This document shows, piece after piece, positions 33,565-44,162 of a DNA stretch of 64,000 bases. The stretch covers positions 124,001 through 188,000 of the forward strand of contig JAHLEZ010000046.1 in NCBI GenBank assembly GCA_020726505.1, in the 5' to 3' direction. A program made the translations under genes and the position numbers. Source of the DNA: Leptodontidium sp. MPI-SDFR-AT-0119. Its lineage: Eukaryota > Ascomycota > Leotiomycetes > Helotiales > Leptodontidiaceae. The notes beneath the pieces were generated by a model that saw only the letters and a list, made by a program, of their open reading frames with translations, ran no database searches and was not told the DNA's origin. Numbering within the stretch: the first letter of the stretch is position 1; each line of letters opens with the position of its first letter.

Positions 33565-34929
33565 TGTTAGTAACGATTAATACGCTGTCTAGTTAAGGTC
33601 ATCTTAGTGTTTTACTTGTACTTAGTATATGCCCAAAAGATTAAAGACTTAGCGTCTGTGCGTACTACTCGAAGATTCCACTTTATATAGGGTATTAACT
33701 AATAAACTAATCTGGTTTACTCTTTCTTATTTATAATAAGTAAAATATAAGTCATTTAGTATAGATATTATATTAAATCTTTAATCTTTGCCTCTTATAC
33801 AAAGTACTTTACTTTAATAGCCTTTCTAAAAACTTAAAATTTTGCCCTTAGTTTATTACTTAACTTATACTTATTTCGACATATACTTAAGTTACTTCCC
33901 CTTAACTTACTTCTTGAAATTAATATTAAACCCCTTAAACCCCCTTCTCGTCCTCTCCCTCGCCCTAAGTAGCGTCCTTATAACCCTAGGACTTATAATC
34001 CCCCCTAGTAGTCTCGAAAACTCCTCTTAATACACAAACGTCGTTCCCCTTTTATTCTCTTTCTTCTTATTCTCCTTAAACTAAAATATATGTTCCTTAT
34101 TAAATATCTCGTAAAATTCTCCTTTCCAGCGGAATTTTAAAGGCGAATTTTTCTATAGGAATTAAGAAGAGAAAGGGGTAAGTACGAGAATAACAGGTTC
34201 GAGAGTCGCTCCCCGCAATACATTATATATCTTTACCCCTGGTTTTAGAGCTTTACTTAGGACTAAGGGACTAAGAGAAATAAAAAGCCGTTTTAAAGAG
34301 TATTTTAGGATTTAGTCAAATTAGAGGAACTGCTTTCGTAAGTATCTAGTTATATAAGGAGTAGAGAGAGGTACTTTTTCTCTTACGATTATTAGTAGCG
34401 CAGCGATTTCGATTTATATTATAAACATCTTGCTTTTCTGTTTTAATAAGATATAAAGGATATTAATAAAGCTCATGTGAGCTCGTTTTATTCACTTAGT
34501 TTACTCGTCTTTTCGTTAATAAAAAGGCAGTTAAATGTTTTTATAAGTCTTTAGTATTAATATATATATATAAAGACTTTTTTAAGGGGATTTCCTCGCT
34601 CTTATGTATTTAATCGAAGTGATTTTAAATTGCCTAATATAAAGTAATATAAGAGTGTGGCAGCGCCCGTCCGTTAGGTTGGGGTCAAATTCACTCGTTA
34701 GCGAGGTTTTATAGCGCTACGGATTAGTTGTAAGTTACTAGTCGGAACACTATTGTGGGGAATGTATAAAAGGTACTCTCCCCTTAAACAAACGTTAAAT
34801 TTCTTGCGTGGAACGTTTATACTAAGGGTAAGCACTTCTATTAACGGATATATATATATACGTAAATAGAAGCTAGACTGCCTAGTGGAGGAGGTTGCTA
34901 GTCATACGAGTGTAATAAAGTGAGGTGTG
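32151..34929. other. AT-rich RIP-like DNA
   Basis: No gene family recognised on either strand. A 62-codon plus-strand frame at 33842-34030 is Leu/Ile/Pro-rich low complexity. The stretch from 34660 has fewer mutations (GTGTGGCAGCGCCCGTCCG) and probably begins the LINE remnant that follows. The G run at 33527 is listed separately. Confidence 0.5.
33527..33563 (+). repeat. 37-nt poly-G tract
   Basis: An unbroken run of 37 G, preceded by GGTGGGTGACCGAGT. Such a tract would form G-quadruplexes and is hard to replicate and sequence, so its length may be unreliable. Confidence 0.95.
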
Positions 34930-35450
34930 TCCTGAGGTAGACGCAGTTCGGCAACTAGTGCTAAAGCTGGGCTATTCCGGCATAGCTGTCTAAATAGATG
35001 GCTAGAACCGTGTATAAATAGATTAATTAGAAAGAGGGATAGACAAATGAAAAGACGGGACGAGAGCTCTATAAAATATGCCCGGAGCTAACGACGAAAG
35101 TCCTTTTACTATATAAGTTAATACTTAAATTATTTAGCTCGCTAATAGTACGGTTACGTATAGTAAAGATAAGTCTGCGGTAGTTCCTGTTTCTTAGGAA
35201 GGTGCCGGATGTGGATAATAACAAGTGTAAGTGTAAAAGAGGCTCACAAACCGTACGTCATATCCTTTTCTCCTGCCCCCTTTATCGTGAATTACGGCGG
35301 GAAACATGGGGAGGAGAGAGAACGAACTACTCCCTCGACGTGGATATGGCCCAGGGCAGAGAAAAACATTACTGGAAATAGCGTCCATTCCTGCGTGCCG
35401 GAAATACTTCATAGTCTGGGGTTCTTAAGCCCCCACCACATAAATATATG
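34930..35450 (+). pseudogene. LINE 3' end: RNase H tail and CCHC-like motif
   Basis: The decayed frame reads LTKVLLLYKLILKLFSSLIV and FLFLRKVPDVDNNKCKCKRG, then SQTVRHILFSCPLYRELRRE. This is the C-terminal Cys-x-Cys...His...Cys block found after RNase H in Tad/I-like LINEs. It ends at TAA/TGA codons near 35450. The part left of 35100 is heavily mutated, the part right of 35190 is not. The RNase H catalytic residues upstream are unreadable. Confidence 0.65.
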
Positions 35451-36003
35451 AAGTAATAATTAGTTTACTATTGTTCTTTAGCTATTTCTCTACAAGGATT
35501 CGACTTGCAGTTAGAAAATACTGCAGTTTGGCCATGCTGTCGACCGTTCCATTGGTACCGCTAAAAGCTGCCATAGCTATTACCCCTTGCTCTATTATGA
35601 CAATTAACCTATCCCCGGAATTCGGGACCGTAGTCTAGAGCTTCTATTGAGTTCAAATCTAATTCTAAAGTTTGAAGATATACAAAGTAGAGTAAAAGGA
35701 AACCTGCCTGCCGGATTTATCCGGACAAAAGTGGTTGGTATGCAAAATGCCGTATCTTAATAAGCGAGAAAGGATTTATCGCCCTTAGCTAATATTGTAA
35801 TCGCAGCCACGTATTTTGATTACGTATTTTATTGATATCACGTGGAAGTGTAGCATGGCAATGCCACGCAACGTGTCACACTGCAAATGGTTCCGGCTAA
35901 GTATGTGGTTTCGTCAGTTACCTAACACTCGCATCGGTGCCTAACCAGACCGCCACTGCCAACTTATAAGACTTTAAACAGTGGCTCTTTCTTCTGCTAC
36001 AGG
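35451..36003. other. Intergenic DNA
   Basis: Moderate composition, no coding frame or repeat family recognised. It should contain the promoter of the gene at 36071. The sequence CACGTGGAAGTG near 35841 is an E-box-like palindrome. Confidence 0.4.
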
Positions 36004-36136
36004 ATGGCCGAAGAGCTTGTCCTCAACCTTGGTATAGCTTCAAGCCTCCTGCAGAACCTCCTGCTACAGTATGACCGAAGAACAGGTCCTCAACGGTGAT
36101 GTGGCTTTAAGCCTTCTATGTCAGTCAGGGAATCCA
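36004..36136 (+). repeat. Imperfect tandem duplication at a gene start
   Basis: CTGCTACAG-ATG-CCGAAGA-GTCCTCAAC occurs twice, at 36004 and 36071, with a period of about 66 bp. Each copy ends in an acceptor-like CTACAG before its ATG. The second ATG opens the long frame; the first opens only a short one. Confidence 0.65.
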
Positions 36137-36961
36137 TTTACGGAAGATTTGCAACATTCGTGGAGCGATAACGGTTTCCCACCATTTGATGTACCGTTTC
36201 TTAGAATATGGGACAACAAGTCGGGAAGTCAGCCAGACAACGAGGGCCGCATGAGGTCGAGAGCACCACGCCAACGCCTCGATACTTGTGAATCACGCAA
36301 AAACTCCTTGGTTATACACATTAATCATGGAATATGGGAGCCAACACCTTACATTTCATTCACAACATCTCCGGCAGCTATTGAAGAGCAGGCGGGTTGG
36401 AGGGCAAGCCGCCAAAGAGGTCCTCAGACCCTCACGGTTGTCGATCCAAACACTCGAATTGCAGACAGGCTACCTATCCTTGACGTCCTTGTCGAGATGG
36501 ATCACTATGGGGTTAAAGATCCATACGGAAAATCGAATCAATACTATATACATCACTATGTTTGTCTATGGGAGGTCCCAGAACAAGAGATTATTGGTCA
36601 CTGGGAATGGAAAGATCTTGCTCCAAATGAAAATTGGTATAATGATATTATCCTGCCCGCTTTCAGAGAAAATGCGACATCCAGACCTCTGGAAGAAGAG
36701 ACTTCTGGCTTGCTGGCTGCTATGAATCAGCTCTCTTGTGCGTTTCTCTTGAGAATATTACATAGGACATAGCTGATTGAAAAAGTTCATGACTACTCCG
36801 ACCCCTCTGACCCAACACACCCTTTTTACGGCGACTCAGACTCGTCGAGCGAAGGAATCACCTGTTACTTCGATGAGGAATTGGAAAACGACACCGATGA
36901 TGAAGTGGAGGAGGCTAATGCAGCTGATGATATGTTGAAAATCATTGAGGGCGATTGGTGA
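36071..36961 (+). CDS. Hypothetical protein, possibly DUF7587-like, with one in-frame TAG
   Basis: The frame runs 233 codons from ATG 36071 to a TAG at 36770-36772. It then continues in the same phase (LIEKVHDYSDPSDPTHPFYG, an acidic Ser/Asp/Glu tail) to TGA 36959-36961. One C-to-T change in CAG would explain the TAG, so this is either a recently disabled gene or one with a missed intron. The centre carries PYISFTTSPAAIEEQ, TLTVVDPNTRIADRLPILDV, HHYVCLWEVPEQEIIGHWEW and NENWYNDIILPAF. This pattern recalls a fungal family I associate with DUF7587, but I am not certain. No membrane segment or signal peptide. The ATG at 36071 is chosen because the duplicate ATG at 36004 is out of frame. Confidence 0.55.
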
Positions 36962-36998
36962 AATTGGAAAATAAATGAACTTCTTATTTGCTTGCAGA

Positions 36999-37934
36999 TC
37001 ATGGAATTTCAAGTTGAGACCATGTCGGAGGCATTTGAAAGGGGGTACCATGAGTGGAAGCCACGAACAAATATGGGGGAGGAGGGTGGCGGATTCGTAT
37101 ACTACCGCCCTTCTGTCCGCCGTTCATTCTTAGAAAGGGCGCAACGGGTTGCCGGCCGCTGATCCTTGGTAACTCCAGTCGCAACTCCTGCGGCGAACCC
37201 TCTGGATGACGACCCTGCGGCGGTCTAGACCAGACCAAGACAAGTCAGACCAGGCCATTCCGATTACCGGCATGTGAGCTTCCTCGATTTTGATACCAGA
37301 CTCGATTCTGGTACAAGACTTGATTGTGGCGCAACTACCCTAAAGCGACCACAAGGACATGTGAGAACATTGCAACTTGCAGTGATTAAGTAGGCCCTAT
37401 GGAAAAGCAACTTCCAGCTGCTGATTCAGCTGAGCTAGCGCTTGACACATGCTACTAATGCGAAGCTCTGCCACGGTCCAACCTGGAATGACGCACAAGC
37501 TGCACATGCGGTTAATACAGCTGGTATGATATATTCTAGAGGAATTGAAGAAGCACCGGGCCATGTTGCCTTTGCATGTGCGGAAGTACCGGCAGATCAG
37601 CAGAGAGTGGCATATATATCTGGGCTTTTCTGCCTTCTAGAGGGTGGCTTAGATACAACCCACGGTTTCACAGGCATCCGACCGCAGACAGCCTATTAAA
37701 TCCTTGGTTAATCACTAGGCGCCAATCAAACGCAAAGTCCTCGGTGAACTACTAATTCAAAGCCAGATAACGAACCGCAATAAAATTAATGTCCATCTAC
37801 AAGAGATACTAAAAAGAGAGTCTGTACTCCGACAAAGTAGGAAGCCAGCACGTTACCGAGACGAATCGGATAGTATATCAAGTAATGGATCAGACTATGA
37901 GAAAGAGCCTACATTCAAACGCCGCCGTTCTTAA
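36999..37934 (+). pseudogene. Possible downstream exons of the hypothetical gene
   Basis: A clear acceptor TTCTTATTTGCTTGCAG ends at 36998 and is followed by an open frame (MEFQVETMSEAFERGYHEW, then FVYYRPSVRRSFLERAQRVA) to a TGA near 37161. A second open stretch covers 37442-37699 (GMIYSRGIEEAPGHVAFACA, EVPADQQRVAYISGLFCLLEGG). A third covers 37724-37934, ending FKRRRS-stop, with a basic nuclear-signal-like tail. Frames differ between pieces. The composition is normal, so these look like exons of one gene or of two neighbours. I could not build a splice model without stops. Confidence 0.35.
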
Positions 37935-37979
37935 GTATAGTCTTGTAGAGTTGCTAGAAAATGTATATAATCTTTAATG

Positions 37980-38798
37980 TATAATTTACGAAGCACTAAC
38001 TCGCCAGGCTATTCGAAAGTGCAAAGATTCAATTATTCTCAGGGATGTCATCCAGCCAATTGCTCCACAACAGAGTGTTCGATAAGCCAGCCGACTGATC
38101 AGCTAGCCAGTCAGCTGAGAGATTTATCTAAGTCAATCAGCTCAGCCCTAGCCCTAAGTCAATCAGCTGAGATATTCTCAGCTGATCATTAGCTTATAAG
38201 CTAAGAGGTTATATATTTATCTCTATATTAGGTTAATTTTAGCTGTAGAATCCCCAAAATCTAGTAATTTCTCTTTAAAAAGTTAAAGAGTATTAATTTT
38301 CATTTTAAATACTTTTATTAACTAGTTTATAATAAATATAAGTAATAATAACAGTAAATTAAATCTTAAGCTTTTATTTAATATAACAACATATTTTTAT
38401 TTACTTGTGGAAAAAGTGCCTTTAAAATCACGTTTATGTCACGTTTCTGGCTGATCAGCGGCTTATAAGTTAATAAGCTAAGTCAGTCAGCTAGTCAATA
38501 CTCCTAAGCCAATCAGCTGTGATATTTCCTCAGCTGATGGCTGACTGATTGGCTTATCGAACGCTCTGCTCCACAAATCCAAGCTACAGATGAGATTATG
38601 GACGCCCTGGCTCTTGAGGACAGTGTCAGCCAATCGAGTATTTGGCTAGCTATGACGGCTTTTATTGCCCGCAGCAAGACTGTGCGTATTGCACCCGCCA
38701 CTTGCCTAAGATGAAGAAACATATAGAGTCTCCCCATAAGATAAAAGCAAAAAAACACGAGATGAGCCTGCCGTGGAAAGAGTGCGGGCTACAGACGT
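37980..38798 (+). pseudogene. Fragment of a C2H2-like zinc-finger protein, interrupted by a hAT MITE
   Basis: Left of the MITE the frame reads EALTRQAIRKCKDSIILRDV, IQPIAPQ, and right of it IQATDEIMDALALEDSVSQS; removal of the MITE with one 8-bp duplication joins them in phase. Further right, one frame over, comes YDGFYCPQQDCAYCTRHLPK followed by MKKHIESPHKIK and LPWKECGLQTY. This is a C-x5-C...H-x4-H-like finger of the type seen in proteins associated with fungal telomere-linked RecQ helicases (DUF3505-like; from memory). It breaks off exactly where the hAT element begins at 38800. Confidence 0.45.
38071..38568. mobile_element. hAT-type MITE (498 bp)
   Basis: Terminal inverted repeats CAGAGTGTTCGATAAGCCA and its complement with one mismatch, flanked by the 8-bp duplication CTCCACAA at 38063-38070 and 38569-38576, the size used by hAT transposases. 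The subterminal regions are full of CAGCTGA/TCAGCTG words in both orientations, probably transposase-binding motifs. The centre is AT-rich and non-coding. Confidence 0.9.
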
Positions 38799-38799
38799 A

Positions 38800-40457
38800 C
38801 AGTGTGTCAAATGATTTGATTTGATTTGAATAATGGCTATTACTCAAATCAAATCAACGATTTTATTAATTAATCTATTTTAATCAATTAATATTTGACT
38901 TGATTCAAATATAATTAATTAAATTTGAATAATATGCTGACTAATATGGGTTTGGGTAGGTTCGCTTAATTAAGGTTAAAGTTTACGGGATCTATACCCG
39001 TTTTAGCTACCGCTTATCCCCTTTAAGTATAGATCCCGCATCTCTGCTTATCAAGCGAGCTAGCGATAAGGAACCTCCGAGAATCAACACGATACTTCTA
39101 AGTCAATATTAATTAATAAGTCTTACAAATAGAATATTAGTAATTAACGAAAGATTAATTCTAGTATTTTCGAGTATAAGGATTAATAATTAATAATTAG
39201 AAAGCTTAAGAATACTTTAGAAGTAATTTATTTTCTATAAAAACAACTAAATCTCTCGTTAGAATCGATTTTTTATTATTCAACAAATACTTTAATAAAT
39301 CAATAACAACTAATACTCTTATAAAACCGTTTATTATTACAATTATATGTCTTTGATATATTCCATTATGTCACAATCAACTTCTATTGCTTTAAATATT
39401 AAGCAAAACTCAGCCGAATTCGAATTAGATCCTCTTGATTTACAACCACCGCATTTTAAGTTTAAATACTTATCAAAAACTCTTAATAAAGCTAATCCAA
39501 ATCCGGAAAAGCTTGAAAATTACCGTACTGTTACAGTTCGATGTTTAATTCATGGTTGCAAGTAAGTTTATATAAATCTATTAATAAAGAATTATATTAA
39601 CTTAATAGCAAAAAATGGCTTAATCAAAAAGTCAATCATCCTACGAGTAATTATTTTACTCACTTTCGGACTTCTCATAAATCAATAAATATAGAAGCTA
39701 TTAAAAATAATGTTAATCCAAGTAAGTTATTTTATTAAATAACCCTTTTTATTAAGAATATTTATTAATATTATTTTAGGAATAATTACTCCTATTTCGA
39801 ATCGAAACGCAAGTCAATTAAGCTTAGAAGAGTCTTTTAATAATAATCAACAAGACGCCGAATCTCAAGAAGAAGAAAAAGAAACTAGTTTTATAATATC
39901 TCATTTTAAGAAGTTATTATTAAACTTTATTGTTTCTAATAATAACTCGTTTAGAGCTGCTACAAGTACTAGCTTTCGGAAATTAATGACTTACCTTCAT
40001 AAGTACGCTCTAATACTTATAAGTACATGGATTTATAACTAATTTACTATTACAGGGAAGTACCGCCTTTGTACTCTCAAGTTTTAACTAATAAGTTGAC
40101 TTTATAATTTAATAATAATAAGTCTTTATTAAAAGACTTACTTTCAAAGCAAATTAAGACTCAAGGGGGGTTTTCTTTAACTCTTGATGCTTGGACTGCT
40201 ATAAATCAAGACGCATATCTTGGAATTACGATGTAAGTTATATTTTATTATTAATTAAATTATTAATTAAATAACTTACTAATTTAATAGTCATTGGATC
40301 GACGCGGACTTTAATATGATTTCGAAGCTTTTAGCTATGAAAGATTTATCCGACAACCACTCAGGTGTTTATATGAATTCAGTATTAATACAAGCTTTAA
40401 AAAGCTTTAGTATTGAAGATAATATTATTAGGTAAGTATTTCTTTTTAATATATTTA
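38800..40457 (+). pseudogene. hAT transposase gene, 5' half
   Basis: The element begins CAGTGTGTCAAATG at 38800. The gene starts at ATG 39368 (or 39347). A BED-type zinc finger reads VTVRCLIHGCK, then KWLNQKV...SNYFTHFRTSHK across an intron with a GTAAGT donor. Introns with GTAAGT/TAG borders recur near 39724-39780 and 40235-40290. The last readable exons give the hAT core TQGGFSLTLDAWTAINQDAY, then LGIT.HWIDADFNMISKLLA and LSDNHSGVYMNSVLIQ. One TAA near 40105 (LTL-stop-FNN) is a probable former CAA. The C-terminal dimerisation domain is absent: after a donor at 40432 unrelated sequence begins. The exons are otherwise well preserved. Confidence 0.82.
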
Positions 40458-40653
40458 TGTCGTGCAAACATACCTTGAGGCTCCACAGAGGCTAATGCTT
40501 ATTGATTGAAGGTTGCGCAGTGGTGTATTCGACTGTTTTTGTATTATCTACGTATGGTGTATTCGAGCTCCCTGAATATGGAGCTCGCGGGCGCTTTGGC
40601 CATGGTGTCTTTGATTGGGCTCGCTTAGCTGGCCTACTATAACTTGCACGACA
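40458..40653. mobile_element. Possible LTR truncating the hAT element
   Basis: 196 bp bounded by TGTCGTGCAA and TTGCACGACA, a perfect 10-bp inverted pair with TG...CA ends typical of LTRs. It lies exactly where hAT similarity stops. The flanking five bases (ATTTA, CACCC) do not match, so it is not a simple solo LTR; it may be the left LTR of an element whose right end I could not find. Confidence 0.4.
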
Positions 40654-40828
40654 CACCCCCTCGCCAAGGACAATACTAAGCTTTGGCGAAGCAAACAAGT
40701 GCTTAACAAACATGATAGACAATAGGAAATAGACATATAATATGTGACTAACAATAGTAAACCGACAGACAGTAAGGAAAAATGATAAACAGTAGTTAAA
40801 ACAAACATGCCAAACGTCCAAACGAGAG

Positions 40829-40836
40829 TATATAAG
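40829..40836 (+). promoter_or_regulatory. TATA box of the GC-rich small gene
   Basis: TATATAAG lies 49 bp upstream of ATG 40885, in a non-coding leader with pyrimidine-rich TTCCCTCTG between. Confidence 0.5.
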
Positions 40837-40884
40837 TAACTGCTCCCCCATCGTAACTTCCCTCTGTAAGTATACTACATTCAA

Positions 40885-41648
40885 ATGGGTCGTGTCTCCG
40901 CCGCCAAGTTGGCCGCCCGCGCCTCTCGCCGCTCCAATCTCGCCGCTGCTCGCGCAGCAAAGAAGGTACGTTTCCCTTATGTTTTGTTGTTTGAGATTGG
41001 TTTACGACGTTGTCTGAGTCAAAAGGTTGAGAAATTGGGTGAGTTAGAGCATGCTGACCAGTTGTAACAGTCTGCCGCCCCCCCTCGCCGCCCTCGCACT
41101 CCCTCCCCTGCGCCCCCTCCTGCCGCCCCTGCCACCCCTGCCACTCCCGCCCGCCGGCGTGCTGAGGCAGGTGCTGATAGGGAGGTCCCCTGCTCGGCAT
41201 GCGTCAAAGCTGCCTTGAAGGGTGACCTCCCTGTCAGCATCTGTCAGAATCATGGTTGCGCTGGTCCTGTTGGGCCTGCTGTTGCGGTGGCTTTTGCCGC
41301 CTTTCTGGAGGAGAAGCGTGGTGCCTCGCGCACCCGCGTAAGTTTGACTTTGGTTCTTGTGTTTTTGAGTTTGGCTAACTCTGAATAGTAGTTGAGATCC
41401 CTCCGGGCCGCGGTCCGTGAGGCTCTTGCTGCTCCTGGTATGTTTATTCTGTCTTTGCAACAGCTTCAAAGAGACTGACTTTGGTTGTCTAGCCGCTGCC
41501 GCCCCCGCCGCTGCCCCCGCCGCTGCCCAATCCTCCCACCCGTTCGGGTTGGTGCTGGTGCTGGTGCTGATGGTGCTGGTGGTGTGGCCGCCCGCCGCCG
41601 CCGCATTAAGGAGTTGCTGGTGGAGCTGGTGGACTTGTTGCTGGTTTA
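40885..41648 (+). CDS. Hypothetical basic Ala/Pro-rich protein, four-exon model
   Basis: Exon 1, 40885-40965 (MGRVSAAKLAARASRRSNLA, basic). Exon 2, 41071-41337 (Pro/Ala-rich stretch, then VPCSACVKAALKGDLPVSIC and QNHGCAGPVGPAV). Exon 3, 41392-41437. Exon 4, from 41493. Introns have GTACGT, GTAAGT and GTATGT donors with AG acceptors and keep phase. The four Cys in exon 2 (CxxC...C...C) may bind a metal. In exon 4 the phase predicted by the splice gives Ala/Leu/Val runs, while the next frame ends more convincingly (VAARRRRIKELLVELVDLLL, stop at 41648), so a small indel or other acceptor is likely. I do not recognise the family. Its GC-rich codon use is unlike all neighbours, and it sits in a truncated hAT element, so it arrived by insertion. 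Confidence 0.5.
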
Positions 41649-43039
41649 GTTCGCGACTTGATAGCGGCTTGGGAACGTGCCCCTTCAGAGTCATGGTTTG
41701 CTACCTTATGAGCAGCTTGGGAACGGGCCTTCATGTACTTGCTTTGCGTTGGTTTGGTTGTGGCTTCGGCCGGAATGGAATTCCTGCCCTCTGACAACTT
41801 GAAAAGAATATGCTTGACGTGACATGGAGGCGTGAGATGGTGCTTAGGCTTGACGGGTGGTCCGAGGAACCTTTTTCCTGGGATACGAGATCGGGGGACA
41901 TGGAAAAATCGAGGGCGGCGCGGCGATGATAATGCGCATGGTGTTAGTTGATCTAGAGACGTATAGCATATGTGGTGTTGGCACTGAGGTAGAGGTCGAG
42001 GTGGTATTACCGGATCGAGCAATGCCGAGTCCTGGTTCACCGCCCGCCCGATAGAGGTTTCGTCTTCAGCGCCATTCCTCATTCGGGTTATTTCTTCAGT
42101 TGATCACGTGACTACCGGCCAGCGGTGAGAAATGTCGACCAACAAATATGTATATGGCCCACGAAGTCGGATTTCTCAGCCTGTACGAGGCGTGGGCTAC
42201 GAACCTAGAGTCTCTGTTACTCCAGAGCCAATGAGAGACGCAATTACGACCAGAGGAAACGAGTCCACGACGTTGCGGCCTGCCTCCACCGCAATTTCCG
42301 GCCGGCCTCGAGGCTCCTTTGGCACACAGGAACGATTTAAAAACCATTCGACGATAACGGTTGCAACCTCTCATACCGTTACCTTAAGGGGAGTTCACAG
42401 AGCCTCTTAGAGGCACGAACCGAAGTCGAGTAAGACACTTGTAGGGTGGAATTTGATTTGTGGGATTAGGGCTAAGGTGTATCGCTATCGGCTGCTGGCT
42501 CCCTACCTCGAATTGGAGGATACTTTGGTTAGTGAATAGAAAGATTATGTGCTATAGGCTTGAGTGTATAAAGGGACTATTTACAAGACATAGTCGGCCT
42601 AGAGAACGAGAGGATACTAGGTATTAGGAAGCAAGAAATCACGCCAACTTGTAGACTGAGGTATACTATAGTAATAATGGCTAAGAAGAAGGTTAGTATG
42701 TCGGTATCGGCTGCTGACTAGAGATCCTTACAACATTGTTAGTATAGCCCAAGAAGACGGATGCACATGTTAGTTCACAAGAGCAGGTTGTTATGCCGTG
42801 ACCCTAAGGGGACTTGACAAAGCTACAATTGGGCCTAAAGGGTAGGCTTAAGGAGCAAACGGGTATATAAGTGTAAGGGAAGGTTTTGGCTGCGCTAGAA
42901 CCCTAAAGGCTAAGATTTTAAAGGGAAGAGGATCCGCGGACATCTAGGAATAAGAGTACTAGTAAGCTAGATAAGGAGCTAAGAAAGCATAGGAGGGAGT
43001 TTGCCTATCTCTCCGTTGTATTGGCTTCAAAGAACAGAC
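41649..43039. other. Non-coding or unrecognised sequence
   Basis: 41650-42420 has ordinary composition and overlapping frames on both strands (a 158-codon minus frame at 42082-41606 and a 92-codon plus frame at 42132-42410), none with a recognisable domain or codon pattern. 42420-43040 has the repeated word TATCGGCTGCTG (42487, 42706) and many AAG/GG-rich words but no readable protein. The latter probably holds the mutated middle of the LINE whose tail follows. Confidence 0.4.
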
Positions 43040-43640
43040 TAGATCTTAGTATACTAATGCAATATTATACCTGTAGGCGGCAGAGCAAAGGAAGCAGCGC
43101 GAAAAGCCACCGAGCCAGGTCAAACACCACAAAGACAATATCCACAAGCCAAGTCCACCATTATAAACAACGCCATAGCAAAAGAGGAAACAAGGACCCT
43201 GCCAGACGGAGTAGGAAAGTACTCGAAAGAAATGGACACAGCACTGCCAGGCAAGCACACTCGTATCCTTTACGACAATCTCAAGCGGAAAGAAGCAAGC
43301 GTATTAGCACAACTCCGAACGGGAATGGCACGACTTAATAAATACCTCCATCGGATTAGAGCAGCGAAATTAAACTAATGCCAATGTGGCTAAGTAAGGG
43401 AAACGATTAAGCACTTTCTCTTCCGATGCACAAGATGGGATGTATACTGAACGCAAATGCTAACACAGACAGACATAAGAAGAGGTAATCTCTCCTTCTA
43501 CTTAAGGGGGAAATCCCTATCTAACCTAAAGAAATGGACACTAAATATAGACGCGGTTCGAGTAACGATCAAGTTTGCCATTGTCATAGGACGACTAAAC
43601 ATAGAGGTAGAACAGGCAGCTAACACTCTACAACCGTAAA
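43040..43640 (+). pseudogene. Tad-like LINE 3' end (after RNase H)
   Basis: The frame reads AKEAARKATEPGQTPQRQYP, then HTRILYDNLKRKEASVLAQL and RTGMARLNKYLHRIRAAKLN, and the Cys motif CQCG.VRETIKHFLFRCTRW. It ends RGNLSFYLRGKSLSNLKKWT and FAIVIGRLNIE before TAA at 43637-43639. This is the standard end of Tad-type LINE polyproteins. Only about three TAG/TGA codons break the reading. A 3' untranslated stretch follows to about 43960, with a (ATC)n-type tail near 43926-43950. Confidence 0.82.
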
Positions 43641-43997
43641 TCCCATCTTATTCTCTCACCCCGACTAACCCCAGCACCCTCGTGTCCCTAGCAGGTCTCG
43701 CTTTAGTTACTGACGATAGGTATTAAACACTTAGAGGAATAATCTTTAAGCTCACTTGCTACTAACTACACACGAGACCTCGTTTAATCAAGGCAATTAC
43801 TAAAAGTAGAAACACTAGAAAAGGCATTTCTGTACAGGCTTTAGGAGGTCATAGAAACACTAAAAGAAGTAGATTATATAATATAGACTAAGGCCCTTTA
43901 GGTTTAAAACCGGGCGAATAAACTTTATTATCATTATCATCATCAATATATATATTATTAATATATCCGTCCATTAGTCCACTGCGATACCCATTAA

Positions 43998-44162
43998 TGT
44001 GACGGTCTTGGTGCTGACGTCACGTGTTTAGGGGCTAGTGTTTCAGCTTTGAGGATATAGGGGTCAGCTCTTGTCAGCTACAGCTGTCCTTCTTCTGTAT
44101 CTATTGTTCTAAGTACGAAGTGTATTGTCTTGAATCTGTCTGTCTTGAGTGCCTCCGTAACA
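43998..44162. mobile_element. Solo LTR with 5-bp target duplication
   Basis: 165 bp, starting TGTGACGG and ending CCGTAACA (imperfect inverted ends), flanked by ATTAA at 43993-43997 and 44163-44167. It carries GACGTCACGTG near its start. A truncated relative lies at 1575-1669. It landed two bases before the ATG of the long frame that follows. Confidence 0.9.

Noticed and set aside
38800..38900. TGATTTGATTTGAATAATGG...CAAATCAAATCA as a separate palindromic element
   Set aside because: It lies at the very end of the hAT element and is best read as its subterminal inverted motif.
40458..40653. Simple solo LTR inside hAT
   Set aside because: The ends look right, but the flanking bases do not match and hAT sequence does not resume, so only a weak LTR call is made.
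41044..42082. Long minus-strand frames (216 and 158 codons)
   Set aside because: The first is antisense to exons 2-4 of the GC-rich gene, and GC-rich DNA gives long chance frames. The second has no domain or splice logic.
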